Shown here: one piece after another, positions 44,265 through 53,203 of the stretch
How the letters are laid out: the number at the start of each line of letters is the position of its first letter
Numbering within the stretch: the stretch's first letter is position 1
Source: VAZQ01 sp963841105
GTDB taxonomy: Bacteria; Pseudomonadota; Alphaproteobacteria; Rhizobiales; Xanthobacteraceae
DNA: 64,000 bases
Reading direction: 5' to 3'
Assembly: GCA_963841105.1 (NCBI GenBank)
Contig: CAWJCB010000030.1
Span: 124,001-188,000 of the forward strand
The notes under the pieces: model-generated
Seen by the model: only the letters and a program-made list of their open reading frames with translations
What the model was told of the DNA's origin: nothing
The model's database searches: none
Position numbers and translations under genes: made by a program

Positions 44265-44792
44265 ATGATCGACAAGATCTTTGAGCGCGCTGCCTGGGCG
44301 ACCGAACGGGTGCTCGCGCTCGCCTTCCTGGTCGCGGTGTGCCTCAACTTCCTCAACGTGATCGGCCGCTACCTGGTTGGCTATACGCCGAGCGGAACTG
44401 ATGAAATTCAAATTTACATCATGGTGTGGATGGCGTTCCTGGGGGCGGCGATCATCACCTGGCGCGATCAGCACCTGCGCATGGATGTGCTTTATCAGCG
44501 CTTTCCCGCATATCTGCGCATGCTGGTGCGCGGCTTCGAGTTTCTGGTCTTCCTGTTGATTGCATCCTTCGTGACGCTGCAATCCTTCTACTACGTTCTG
44601 AAAATGCTCAACCTCGGCCAGGTCAGCGACCTGGCGCAAATCCCCGTCTGGATCCCGCACGCGGCAGTGGTCGTCGGGTTCGCGCTCATGGTGTTGATCA
44701 TCCTGCGGCGAGGCACCGCATTCCTGCTGTCGAGCCTCGGCTCAGGGAGCGCCCATGCACATACCATGGCGCACAAGGACGCGGTGTCATGA
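44265..44792 (+). CDS. TRAP transporter small membrane subunit (DctQ family)
   Basis: 175 residues with four TM helices (about 15-37, 48-66, 88-110 and 130-150), including VLALAFLVAVCLNFLNVIGRYL, the conserved TDEIQIYIMVWMAFLGAA and WRDQHLRMDVL of DctQ. It links the binding protein to the large permease. The start at 44265 is preferred over 44238. The stop overlaps the large subunit start (ATGA). Confidence 0.9.
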   Translation: MIDKIFERAAWATERVLALAFLVAVCLNFLNVIGRYLVGYTPSGTDEIQIYIMVWMAFLGAAIITWRDQHLRMDVLYQRFPAYLRMLVRGFEFLVFLLIASFVTLQSFYYVLKMLNLGQVSDLAQIPVWIPHAAVVVGFALMVLIILRRGTAFLLSSLGSGSAHAHTMAHKDAVS

Positions 44793-46072
44793 CCTTTGCT
44801 CTTGGCATTGTGCCCGTTGCGCTTCTGCTGCTGGGATTTCCGGTTTTTCTGGTCCTGCTTGCCGGCGTCACTGTTGCATTGGTCTTCTTCATGCACGTGC
44901 CGTTCGCGGCGCTCCATCAGAATCTCTTTGGGTCGATCAACGCTTTTCCCCTGCTGGCGATTCCTTTCTTCATCTATGCCGGCGAGCTGATGGGCCGCGG
45001 CAGCGTGGCGCAGCGATTGGTGGATTTCGTGCAGTCGGGCGTTGGCTCGGTGCGCGGCAGCCTCGGCGTGACGACTGTGGGCACCGCGACCATCTTCGGG
45101 GCTATTTCCGGGGTCAGCGCGGCTGCCGTGGCCACAATCGGGAAAGTCATGTTTCCGGCCATGAAACGGGCGGGCTACCCGGAGGCCTTCTCCGCCGGAT
45201 TGATCACCGCCGTCGGCGCGATCGACATCATCATCCCGCCAAGCATTCCCATGATTGTCTACGGCGCCGCGGCGGAAGAATCGGTCCCCCGCCTTTACGC
45301 GGCAGGCATTTTTCCCGGACTGCTGATCGCGGCTTTTCTCGCGCTTTACGTCATCTGGCGCGCATGGCGGGAAGACTTCGGACGCGGAGAGCCCTTTGCG
45401 TGGCGTGCGTTTCTCCGCGCGGCAGTGCGCGGGATATGGGCGCTTGGCGCGCCGGTGATCATTCTCGGCGGCATCTACGGCGGCGTGTTCTCGCCCACCG
45501 AGGCCGCCGCGGTCGCCTGTGTCTATGCTGCGTTCGTGACGCGCTTTGTCTTTCGCGAGCTCGCCTGGCGCGACATCCTCGAAGCTGCCGTCGCCACAAT
45601 GCTGTTCACGGCGCAAATCCTCATCATTGTCGCCTGCGCCGGCGTCTTTGCCTGGCTGCTCACCATCAACCAGGTGCCCGCCGCGCTGGTCGCCTGGCTG
45701 GCGCAGCTCAACGTCTCGGCCTGGATGCTGCTATTGGCCATCAACATTCTCCTGCTTCTGGTCGGATGCTTCCTGGATCCGTTGTCATCCATACTGTTGC
45801 TCACGCCTCTGCTCATTCCCATGGTGAAAGCGGTGGGCATCGACACGGTCCACTTCGGCATCGTCATCACCGTCAACCTTGCAATCGGGCTCTTTCATCC
45901 GCCCTTCGGCATCAACATTTTCGTCGCCCAGTCGGTGCTGGGCATCAAGCTCGAGACCATCTACCGCGGCATCATTCCATTCGTGGTAATATATCTGATT
46001 GCGCTCGCGCTGATCACGTATGTTCCGGCCATTTCGCTTCTCGGCGTGCGGATGCTGCTTGGTCTTGGGTGA
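44789..46072 (+). CDS. TRAP transporter large membrane subunit (DctM family)
   Basis: 427 residues, about 12 TM helices, with INAFPLLAIPFFIYAGELMG, the TATIFGAISGVSAAAVATIG and IIIPPSIPMIVYGAAAEESV signature segments, and LLLLVGCFLDPLSSILLLTP near the end. It is the sodium-driven permease of the TRAP system. The ATG at 44789 overlaps the small subunit stop. Complete. Confidence 0.93.
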   Translation: MTFALGIVPVALLLLGFPVFLVLLAGVTVALVFFMHVPFAALHQNLFGSINAFPLLAIPFFIYAGELMGRGSVAQRLVDFVQSGVGSVRGSLGVTTVGTATIFGAISGVSAAAVATIGKVMFPAMKRAGYPEAFSAGLITAVGAIDIIIPPSIPMIVYGAAAEESVPRLYAAGIFPGLLIAAFLALYVIWRAWREDFGRGEPFAWRAFLRAAVRGIWALGAPVIILGGIYGGVFSPTEAAAVACVYAAFVTRFVFRELAWRDILEAAVATMLFTAQILIIVACAGVFAWLLTINQVPAALVAWLAQLNVSAWMLLLAINILLLLVGCFLDPLSSILLLTPLLIPMVKAVGIDTVHFGIVITVNLAIGLFHPPFGINIFVAQSVLGIKLETIYRGIIPFVVIYLIALALITYVPAISLLGVRMLLGLG

Positions 46073-46110
46073 GGCAATCGCGCTCGACATTGCGCAAGGC
46101 GAGGAAAAAC

Positions 46111-46938
46111 ATGAAACCAATTGTCATAGCTGTGGCGATAACCGGTTCGGTTCCGCGCAAGAAGGATAATCCTGCCGTCCCGGTGACGCCGTCCGAGCAG
46201 ATCGAATCCACGCATCAGGCTTTCGAGGCAGGAGCCTCGCTGGTGCACATTCACGTCCGCAATCCCGACGAAAGCTCCTCGTCGGATCCTGCGCTGTTTG
46301 CGGCCGTGCAGGCGGGGGTGCGCAAGCACTGTCCGGGCATGATCGTGCAGTTCTCGACCGGCGGCCGCGGCCGCGATCCCTCGGCGCGGGGAAGCGCGCT
46401 CCATCTCAAGCCCGACATGGCTTCGCTCGCCACCGGATCGGTGAACTTCCCCGCCATCATCTACGAGAACTCGGCAAGCTTCGTGGAGAGTCTGGCCGGG
46501 CGGTTGCAGGAGCACGGAGTTTTACCGGAGATCGAGGTGTTCGATCTTTCCCATATCCATGGCGCCCGCCGGCTTGCCGACATCGGCGTGATCAACGAGC
46601 GCCCGCACGTGCAATTCGTGATGGGGATAAAGAATGCGCTGCCGGCGCAGGCGCACATTCTCGATTTTCTCCGCGCGGAGCTTTCGCGCGTGCTGCCGAA
46701 GGCGACGTGGACCGCCGCCGGCATCGGCCGTCACCAGGCCGAAGTGATCGGTTGGGTGCTGGCGCGCGGCGCCGATGCCATTCGGACGGGTCTTGAGGAC
46801 AATATTCGCGTAACGAAAGACCGGCTCGCCCGCAGCAATGCCGAGCTGGTTGCACTGGCCGCCGAGCAGTGCGCCAACCACGGGATGCGCCCCGCCACCT
46901 CCGCGGAAGCACGAGCGCTCCTCGGGCTCGCCACTTGA
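46111..46938 (+). CDS. Beta-keto acid cleavage enzyme (BKACE, DUF849)
   Basis: From the ATG at 46111 the 275-residue protein has the BKACE TIM-barrel motifs: ITGSVPRKKDNPAVPVTPSE, GASLVHIHVRNPDESSSSD (zinc His pair HIHVR), QFSTGGRGRD, and GADAIRTGLEDNIRVTKDRL. These enzymes condense a beta-keto acid with acetyl-CoA and split it into acetoacetate and a new acyl-CoA. It starts 39 bases after the TRAP permease. In an aromatic operon it would process a beta-keto acid formed late in ring degradation. Confidence 0.9.
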   Translation: MKPIVIAVAITGSVPRKKDNPAVPVTPSEQIESTHQAFEAGASLVHIHVRNPDESSSSDPALFAAVQAGVRKHCPGMIVQFSTGGRGRDPSARGSALHLKPDMASLATGSVNFPAIIYENSASFVESLAGRLQEHGVLPEIEVFDLSHIHGARRLADIGVINERPHVQFVMGIKNALPAQAHILDFLRAELSRVLPKATWTAAGIGRHQAEVIGWVLARGADAIRTGLEDNIRVTKDRLARSNAELVALAAEQCANHGMRPATSAEARALLGLAT

Positions 46939-47108
46939 GTCGGCGGTGATAAACTGCTTCCGTGCAGCGGCGTGGCGCTGAGCTCAGCCTCGAGCCACCG
47001 CGTCGCAAGCACGGTGTGTTCGAAAGATCTGCGCCTTCCACATCAAGAACGGATGTGCCTATCGCGTTGATCGTTAACTCGCGAACGGCCGGAGGACCTG
47101 AATCTTCC

Positions 47109-48323
47109 ATGCGTTTCATCACCCAGTTCCTGCCAGTGCCTCCCAAGCATGCGGCATCGGCCGCGTCGCTGCTGTTCATGGCTATCGCAATCGGCAGTGT
47201 TGCCACTGCGCGAGCGCAAGGCACCGGGGCCATGACCCCGTCGCCGCCGGGAGCGGAAGTCTATTTCATCGATCTCAAGGATGGCGCGACCGTTCCGGCG
47301 CAACTGAAGCTCTATTTCGGCTTGCGCAATATGGGTATCGCGCCGGCCGGCTCGGACATCCGGAATTCAGGTCATCATCATCTCCTGATCGATGCTGAGC
47401 TGCCGCCCCTCAACCGCCCTATTCCCAACGACTTCAATCATCTGCATTTCGGTGCCGGACAGACCGAGGCGGAGATCACGCTCAAGCCCGGGCCGCACAC
47501 CTTGCAGTTGCTCATCGGCGACAAGGACCACGTGCCACATACGCCGCCGGTGATGTCGCCGCGCATTCACGTCAATGTCCCGCTGACCGGAGGCCCTACG
47601 CCATCCCCTCCAGGAGCGGAGGTGTATTTCGATGAGCTCAAGGACGGCGCGACCATTCCGCCGAAACTCACCGTTTATTTCGGCCTCAAGAACATGGGTG
47701 TGGCGCCGGCGGGGGCGGATCGCCCCAATTCGGGCCATCATCACCTCTTGATCGACACCGATCTGCCGCCTCTTGATCAGCCGATCCCCAACGACTTCAA
47801 TCACCTGCACTTCGGGGGCGGCCAGACCGAGACGGAGCTGACGCTCAAGCCGGGCGAGCACACGCTCCAACTGCTTCTGGGAGACAAGGACCACATTCCG
47901 CACACACCGCCGGTCATGTCGCCACCCATCAGGGTGCGCGTCGTTGACCCCTCGCTGCGGACGCCTGCCCCACCCGATGCCCGGGTCTATTTCGTTGACC
48001 TGCAAGACGGCGCAGTGCTTCCCCAGAACGCAACCCTGCATTTTGGTCTCATCAATATGGGCGTGGCGCCAGCGGGCATAGTGAGACCCAATACCGGTCA
48101 TCACCATCTCCTGATCGACACGAAGCTGCCTCCTCTCGATCTCCCCATCGCAAATGACTTCAACCATCTGCATTTTGGGGCAGGACAGACCGAAGCAACC
48201 GTTACGCTTCCCCCGGGAAGACACACGCTTCAGCTGTTGCTTGGTGATGCGAACCATGTGCCGCACAACCCGCCGGTCATGTCGAAGCCGATCACTGTTA
48301 CCGTGACCCGGACCGGCAGGTAG
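47109..48323 (+). CDS. Exported protein with three tandem DUF4399 domains
   Basis: 404 residues: signal peptide (ASLLFMAIAIGSVATARAQ), then three copies of a unit of about 115 residues (about 42-160, 162-278, 285-400). Each has the motif order PGAEVYF, LYFGLRNMG (variants), APAG, NSGHHHLLID, FNHLHFGAGQTE, PGPHTLQL, HVPHTPPVMS. Known DUF4399 proteins usually hold one copy. The dense His motifs (GHHHLL, NHLHF, HVPH) suggest metal binding or a surface role; function unknown. Start ATG 47109 is chosen as the first giving a signal peptide. Copies are near-identical in motif but differ by several residues, so the duplication is not recent. Confidence 0.85.
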   Translation: MRFITQFLPVPPKHAASAASLLFMAIAIGSVATARAQGTGAMTPSPPGAEVYFIDLKDGATVPAQLKLYFGLRNMGIAPAGSDIRNSGHHHLLIDAELPPLNRPIPNDFNHLHFGAGQTEAEITLKPGPHTLQLLIGDKDHVPHTPPVMSPRIHVNVPLTGGPTPSPPGAEVYFDELKDGATIPPKLTVYFGLKNMGVAPAGADRPNSGHHHLLIDTDLPPLDQPIPNDFNHLHFGGGQTETELTLKPGEHTLQLLLGDKDHIPHTPPVMSPPIRVRVVDPSLRTPAPPDARVYFVDLQDGAVLPQNATLHFGLINMGVAPAGIVRPNTGHHHLLIDTKLPPLDLPIANDFNHLHFGAGQTEATVTLPPGRHTLQLLLGDANHVPHNPPVMSKPITVTVTRTGR

Positions 48324-48358
48324 CTCTGTTGTCCGCGGCGCCGCAGCGAGGACACCGC

Positions 48359-48700
48359 ATGACGAGATCAATCGTTTTCAGCACCGCGGCGCTTGCGTTG
48401 TGCGCCGTGGCCGCGTTGCCGGCCTCTGGCCAGCAGGCCCAGTTGACGCCACAATCGATCCGGGACTTGGACATGGATATAACGCCCACTCTCGGCAATG
48501 ACGCCGTCAGGCGGGTCCAGCAGGAGCTGCGAAAAAGAGGGTTTGATCCCGGCCCAATCGATGGGATCTTCGGACCATTGACGAAAGAAGGCGTCCGCAG
48601 CTTCCAGGATCGATATGGAATGAAAGCAAGCGGCGACATCGACAATCAGACGCTTTTCGCGCTCGGCGCCGTCGATCTGGCGCGTCCAAAGGGGCAGTAA
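48359..48700 (+). CDS. Peptidoglycan-binding-domain protein
   Basis: A 113-residue exported protein: signal peptide (IVFSTAALALCAVAALPASG) and one PG_binding_1 domain (VRRVQQELRKRGFDPGPIDG, GVRSFQDRYGMKASGDID). Such domains anchor proteins to the cell wall; no catalytic domain is attached. It begins 35 bases after the DUF4399 gene and may be cotranscribed with it. Confidence 0.85.
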   Translation: MTRSIVFSTAALALCAVAALPASGQQAQLTPQSIRDLDMDITPTLGNDAVRRVQQELRKRGFDPGPIDGIFGPLTKEGVRSFQDRYGMKASGDIDNQTLFALGAVDLARPKGQ

Positions 48701-48808
48701 ATCCGTAGAACCTGGTTTGCAAGACGCATCGCCGAGCCTGCCGGCAAGTCAACCGGCACGGAGCGACGGCGAAAGCGAGCGTGAGCTGGAAGGATATCAA
48801 CACGTCTC

Positions 48809-49984
48809 TCAGCACGCCGGGTCCAGGTCCGTTCCGGTGCGCAGGCGTTCCAAATAGCCGCGGTAAGCGAAGCTGCGGTCGCGTTTCTTCCCCGTGGTTT
48901 CAGTCAGGATCGCGGCTTCCATCAGTGCGTCGATGGCGCGGCTGGCTGTGGGCTTGCTCATCCCGATGAGTTTCATCGCAGATGCGACGGTGAGGACCGG
49001 ATGATGTGGAAGTTGCTCGAAGAGCCGCACGGCAGAGACGGAAGCGTTCTCCGCGGCAAGGAGACGGATGCGGTCCGCACTGACCAGGGTAAAGAGCTCG
49101 CGCGCCGAAGTGATCGCCTCGTCCGAGATAGTGGCAACACCGTCCAGAAAGAAGTCGGTCCAGCCTTCCCAATCCCCTTGCAAGCGGACGAGGTTCAGGC
49201 GTCGATAGTATTCTTGCCGGTGGCGCTTGAAAAAAAGGCTCAGATACAGGAGCGGAGCCTTGAGCAGTCCCCAGTGCTCGAGGAGAAGCGCGATCAGGAG
49301 CCGCCCGATACGTCCATTGCCGTCGAGATAAGGGTGGATTGTTTCGAACTGTACGTGCAGCAAACCCGCTCGTACGAGATTCGGAAGCGCGTCATCGGCA
49401 TGGATGTACTTTTCAAACTGGGTCAGCAGTTGCGCGAGCTTGTCCGGCGGCGGCGGAACGTAGGCTGCATTTCCTGGCCGGTTTCCGCCAAGCCAATTCT
49501 GGCTGCGGCGCACTTCGCCAGGTCGCTTGCTTGCGCCACGCACTCCGCGCATCAGCCGCTTGTGAGCCTCGTTCAGGAGACGCATTGACAGCGGCAGACC
49601 GCGCTTAGAGACGAGTTGGGCGCGCGCATAGTTGAGCGCTTCAAGATAGTTTGTGACTTCTTCGATATCAGCATTGGGTGCGGGCTTTTCTTCCGCCTCA
49701 AAGGCGAGGAGGTCCACCAGCGTCGTCTGCGTGCCTTCGATCTGCGAGGAGATCACAGCCTCCTTGCGCACGAAGGCGTAAATGAACCAGTTGGGCGAAG
49801 GCACCACGTCGCCCGCGAGATCGAGCCGGATCAGCGCCTGTTCGGCGTCCCGAAGGCGCTGCGCGAGCTTGCCATCTATGATGAGGGGCGGCTTTCGGGG
49901 AGGCAGGTCATACGGAATAAAGGCGTTAACGCCCTCCCCTCCGGCGCTCACGCTTTCATATCGCCCGGTGCTCCGCTGGCTCAT
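48809..49984 (-). CDS. Fic-domain AMP-transferase with N-terminal inhibitory motif
   Basis: From the ATG at 49984 the 391-residue protein has the Fic core HPYLDGNGRIGRLL (about 218-231), an N-terminal SSQIEGTQ (about 79-86), the (S/T)xxxE(G/N) autoinhibition motif of class II Fic proteins whose Glu blocks the ATP site, and a C-terminal winged-helix-like region (VASAMKLIGMSKPTASRAIDALMEA). It would transfer AMP to Ser/Thr/Tyr of an unknown target. It stands alone, without a FicA partner, as expected when the inhibitor is built in. Confidence 0.88.
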   Translation of the reverse strand: MSQRSTGRYESVSAGGEGVNAFIPYDLPPRKPPLIIDGKLAQRLRDAEQALIRLDLAGDVVPSPNWFIYAFVRKEAVISSQIEGTQTTLVDLLAFEAEEKPAPNADIEEVTNYLEALNYARAQLVSKRGLPLSMRLLNEAHKRLMRGVRGASKRPGEVRRSQNWLGGNRPGNAAYVPPPPDKLAQLLTQFEKYIHADDALPNLVRAGLLHVQFETIHPYLDGNGRIGRLLIALLLEHWGLLKAPLLYLSLFFKRHRQEYYRRLNLVRLQGDWEGWTDFFLDGVATISDEAITSARELFTLVSADRIRLLAAENASVSAVRLFEQLPHHPVLTVASAMKLIGMSKPTASRAIDALMEAAILTETTGKKRDRSFAYRGYLERLRTGTDLDPAC

Positions 49985-50112
49985 CGGTGCCCTGGAAACG
50001 CGTGCGTTCCGATCCAAGTTCGTTAGGAACGAATGCTTTACTATCTCTGAGCGCTAGTCAAGAATTCGTTCTTAGTGCGGAGCCTGCTCCGGGATACCTG
50101 CGCGTCACCACC

Positions 50113-51915
50113 TCACACATCCACCTTGAGCGCGGCGATGAAGGCTTCCTGCGGAATCTCCACCTTGCCGAACTGGCGCATGCGCTTCTTGCCCTCCTTC
50201 TGCTTCTCCAGAAGCTTGCGCTTGCGCGTCACGTCGCCGCCGTAGCATTTCGCGGTGACATCCTTGCGGAAGGCGCGCACGGTCTCGCGAGCGATGATCT
50301 TGCCGCCGATCGCCGCCTGGATCGGCACCTGGAACATGTGCGGCGGAATGAGCTCCTTGAGCTTCTCCACCATGGCGCGGCCGCGGCTCTCCGCGCGGGT
50401 GCGATGCACCAGCATGGCAAGCGCATCGACCGGGTCGCTGTTGACCAGGATCTGCATCTTCACCAGGTCGGCCGGCTTGAAATCGGTGAGATGATAGTCG
50501 AAGGACGCATACCCCTTCGACACGGACTTCAGACGATCATAGAAATCAAACACCACCTCGTTAAGCGGCAGATCGTATTTCACCATGGCGCGACTGCCGA
50601 CATAGGTGAGCTCGACCTGCACGCCGCGCCGGTCCTGGCAAAGCTTGAGCACGCTGCCGAGATATTCGTCGGGGGTGAGGATGGTCGCGCGGATCCACGG
50701 CTCATGCAGCTCCTCGACGTGCACGGGATCGGGCATGTCGACGGGATTATGGATCTCGATATGCTTGCCGTTCGTGAGGGCAATCTTATAGATCACCGAC
50801 GGGGCGGTCGCGATCAGATCGAGGTTGAACTCGCGCTCGAGCCGCTCCTGGATGATCTCGAGGTGGAGGAGCCCGAGAAAGCCGCAGCGGAACCCGAAGC
50901 CCAGCGCCGCTGACGTCTCCATCTCGAAGGTGAAGCTCGCATCGTTGAGACGCAGCCTGCCCATGGCGGCGCGCAAATCCTCGAATTGCGCCGCATCGAC
51001 CGGGAACAAGCCGCAGAAAACCACCGGCACCGCGGGCCGGAAGCCTGGCAGCGGCGCCAACACCGGCTTCCTATCGTCGGTGATGGTGTCGCCGACGCGC
51101 GTATCCGCGACCTGCTTGATCGAAGCGGTGAGAAAGCCGATCTCGCCGGGACCGAGCTCCTCCGCGTCGATCATCTTCGGGGTGAAGACGCCGACCCGGT
51201 CGACCTCGTAGGCGGCGTCGGTCCCCATCATGCGGATGCGCTGGCCCTTTTTCAGCACGCCATCGACGATGCGCACAAGCACGATCACGCCGAGATAGGA
51301 ATCATACCAGCTGTCGACGAGCAGCGCCTTGAGCGTCGCGTCGCGATCGCCGCGCGGCGGCGGCAGGCGGGTGACAATGCCTTCCAGGACCTCGGGTACG
51401 TTCTCGCCGGTTTTTGCAGAGATGAGGATGGCGTTCGAGGCATCGAGCCCGATCACGTCCTCGATCTGCTGCTTGACCTTCTCCGGCTCGGCCGCCGGCA
51501 GGTCGACCTTGTTGAGCACCGGGACGATCTCATGATTGTTGTCGATCGCCTGGTAGACGTTGGCGAGCGTCTGCGCCTCCACGCCCTGCGATGCATCAAC
51601 CACCAGGAGCGAGCCCTCGCAGGCGGCGAGGCTGCGGCTGACCTCGTAGGCGAAATCCACGTGGCCGGGCGTGTCGATCAGATTGAGCGTGTAGATCTTG
51701 CCGTCGCGCGCGCGATAGGTAAGCCGCACGGTCTGCGCCTTGATGGTGATGCCACGTTCGCGCTCGATGTCCATGGAATCGAGCACCTGCTCCACCATCT
51801 CGCGCTCCGCAAGGCCGCCCGTCGACTGGATCAGCCGGTCGGCGAGCGTCAACTTGCCGTGATCGATATGCGCAATGATCGCGAAATTGCGGATGTTCTG
51901 GATGGCCGCATTCAT
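50113..51915 (-). CDS. lepA: Elongation factor 4 (LepA) with altered P-loop residue
   Basis: 600 residues, full length: G domain (HIDHGK, DTPGHVDF, LNKVDLP), EF-G-like domains II/III/V, and the LepA-specific C-terminal domain (KCYGGDVTRKRKLLEKQKEG). EF4 binds ribosomes and affects translocation under ionic stress. The P-loop, normally GHIDHGKSTL or AHIDHGKSTL, reads AHIDHGKLTL here: Leu22 (TTG, 51850-51852) replaces Ser (TCG in relatives), a one-base change. That Ser or Thr contacts the Mg of GTP, so activity may be affected. The start at 51915 gives the family N-terminus. Confidence 0.95.
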   Translation of the reverse strand: MNAAIQNIRNFAIIAHIDHGKLTLADRLIQSTGGLAEREMVEQVLDSMDIERERGITIKAQTVRLTYRARDGKIYTLNLIDTPGHVDFAYEVSRSLAACEGSLLVVDASQGVEAQTLANVYQAIDNNHEIVPVLNKVDLPAAEPEKVKQQIEDVIGLDASNAILISAKTGENVPEVLEGIVTRLPPPRGDRDATLKALLVDSWYDSYLGVIVLVRIVDGVLKKGQRIRMMGTDAAYEVDRVGVFTPKMIDAEELGPGEIGFLTASIKQVADTRVGDTITDDRKPVLAPLPGFRPAVPVVFCGLFPVDAAQFEDLRAAMGRLRLNDASFTFEMETSAALGFGFRCGFLGLLHLEIIQERLEREFNLDLIATAPSVIYKIALTNGKHIEIHNPVDMPDPVHVEELHEPWIRATILTPDEYLGSVLKLCQDRRGVQVELTYVGSRAMVKYDLPLNEVVFDFYDRLKSVSKGYASFDYHLTDFKPADLVKMQILVNSDPVDALAMLVHRTRAESRGRAMVEKLKELIPPHMFQVPIQAAIGGKIIARETVRAFRKDVTAKCYGGDVTRKRKLLEKQKEGKKRMRQFGKVEIPQEAFIAALKVDV

Positions 51916-51959
51916 GGCGCGCGCATTTAAGCCTGCTATCAGTGGCCCCATTCTCAGCT

Positions 51960-52090
51960 GTCATCGCCCGCTTGAGGCGGGCGATCCAGTAATCACCAAT
52001 TATCCAGTTGATGCGGGGGCTGGCGGCCTCGCCAAGAACCAGCCGCACCCGACAGGGATTACTGGGTGCCCCGCCTGCGCGGGGCATGAC
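51960..52090. repeat. GTCATCGCCCGCTTGAGGCGGGCGATCCAGTAAT palindromic unit
   Basis: GTCATCGCCCGCTTGAGGCGGGCGATCCAGTAATCACC is mirrored by GGGATTACTGGGTGCCCCGCCTGCGCGGGGCATGACG. It belongs to the GTCATGCC...GGCATGACG family seen at 41009 and 58335. It fills most of the gap between lepA and the amidotransferase gene. Confidence 0.65.
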
Positions 52091-52170
52091 GTCCGAGGAT
52101 GTAGCCTGGGCGGACGGACTGCCCCTAGCATTCGCGCACCCGAGCGGCAAGTTCGCCGGCGGGGCCCGCC

Positions 52171-52962
52171 CTACTGCGCGGCGACGCGCTGCTCGACGGC
52201 GAAGGGTTCGAGCCGCGCCGGCTTGTCGGCCTGGGCAACGACGATGTGGCCGGGCGGCACCGGCTTCCAATGCGATCGATCGTCGTCGAGCGGCTCGGAG
52301 ACGACGACCACGCTGCCGCCGGACTGGCGATAGTACAGCGTGTTCGCGCCGGTGTTCGCCGAGTAGCGAAAGGCATAGAGATCGCGGCCGTTCGAAAGCG
52401 CTGCAGTGAAGCGCAGCGGCTCGCGGTAATCCTTGGTGGTGACCATGTCGGTCAAGGTCGCAAGCACGCGCGTGGTCGCGCCGATGGGATCGCGGTCACC
52501 GCCGGCGCCAAGGATAGCAAGAAACACCGCCTCGGAGTCGGTGGTGCCGACGCGAGAGCCGTAAAACTGATCGGGGATGAGCGCCTCGACCTTGCGGCGC
52601 AGTCGCGACCAGTTCCCGATCAGCCCGTTATGCATGAACATCCAGCGCCCGCAGGCGAAGGGATGGCAATTGGGCCGCATGATCGGCGTGCCCGTGGAGG
52701 CGCGCACATGCGCGAAATAGAGATGCGAGCGGATGTGACGGCAGAGATAGCGCAGGTTCTCGTCCGACCAGGCCGGACGCACCTCGCGATACAGCCCCGG
52801 CTCGGCGTGCTCGCCGTACCACCCCATGCCGAAGCCGTCACCGTTGGTGGCGGCGGTCGATTCCAGCGCGCGCTGACTCTGCACAACGAGCGAGTGAGCT
52901 GGCGCAGTCACGTATTGCTCCAGCGGGATAGTTTCGCCGCGATAGGCTATCCAGCGGCACAT
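52171..52962 (-). CDS. Class II glutamine amidotransferase (YafJ/EgtC-like)
   Basis: From the ATG at 52962 the protein starts MCRWIAYRGETI with catalytic Cys2 (N-terminal nucleophile after Met removal), followed by NGDGFGMGWYGE, FAHVRASTGTP and PFACGRWMFMHNGLIGNW of class II glutaminase domains. About 263 residues. It has no second synthase domain, so the ammonia acceptor is unknown; EgtC-type members hydrolyse gamma-glutamyl amides. Divergent from tlyA; 52963-53203 carries no gene. Confidence 0.87.
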   Translation of the reverse strand: MCRWIAYRGETIPLEQYVTAPAHSLVVQSQRALESTAATNGDGFGMGWYGEHAEPGLYREVRPAWSDENLRYLCRHIRSHLYFAHVRASTGTPIMRPNCHPFACGRWMFMHNGLIGNWSRLRRKVEALIPDQFYGSRVGTTDSEAVFLAILGAGGDRDPIGATTRVLATLTDMVTTKDYREPLRFTAALSNGRDLYAFRYSANTGANTLYYRQSGGSVVVVSEPLDDDRSHWKPVPPGHIVVAQADKPARLEPFAVEQRVAAQ

Positions 52963-53203
52963 CGCAATTCTCCAGATTCGGCCTCCAGCGTGGCAAACCC
53001 ATGCGGCAGACCGATGGCAAACCCGTTCGTTCCCATAAATATGGCCCCTTTGCCGGGCGATGCCACCCGAGCGGGATCGCAGAGGCGCCTCGGCGCACAC
53101 CGGCACGAGGGTTGCGGGTTGGGATGTTAATGGCGATTTCCTGGGGCATGCTCCCCACCCGACCGGCTTCCGCGGCCACCTTGCCCTCCGGAGAGGGATT
53201 ACA

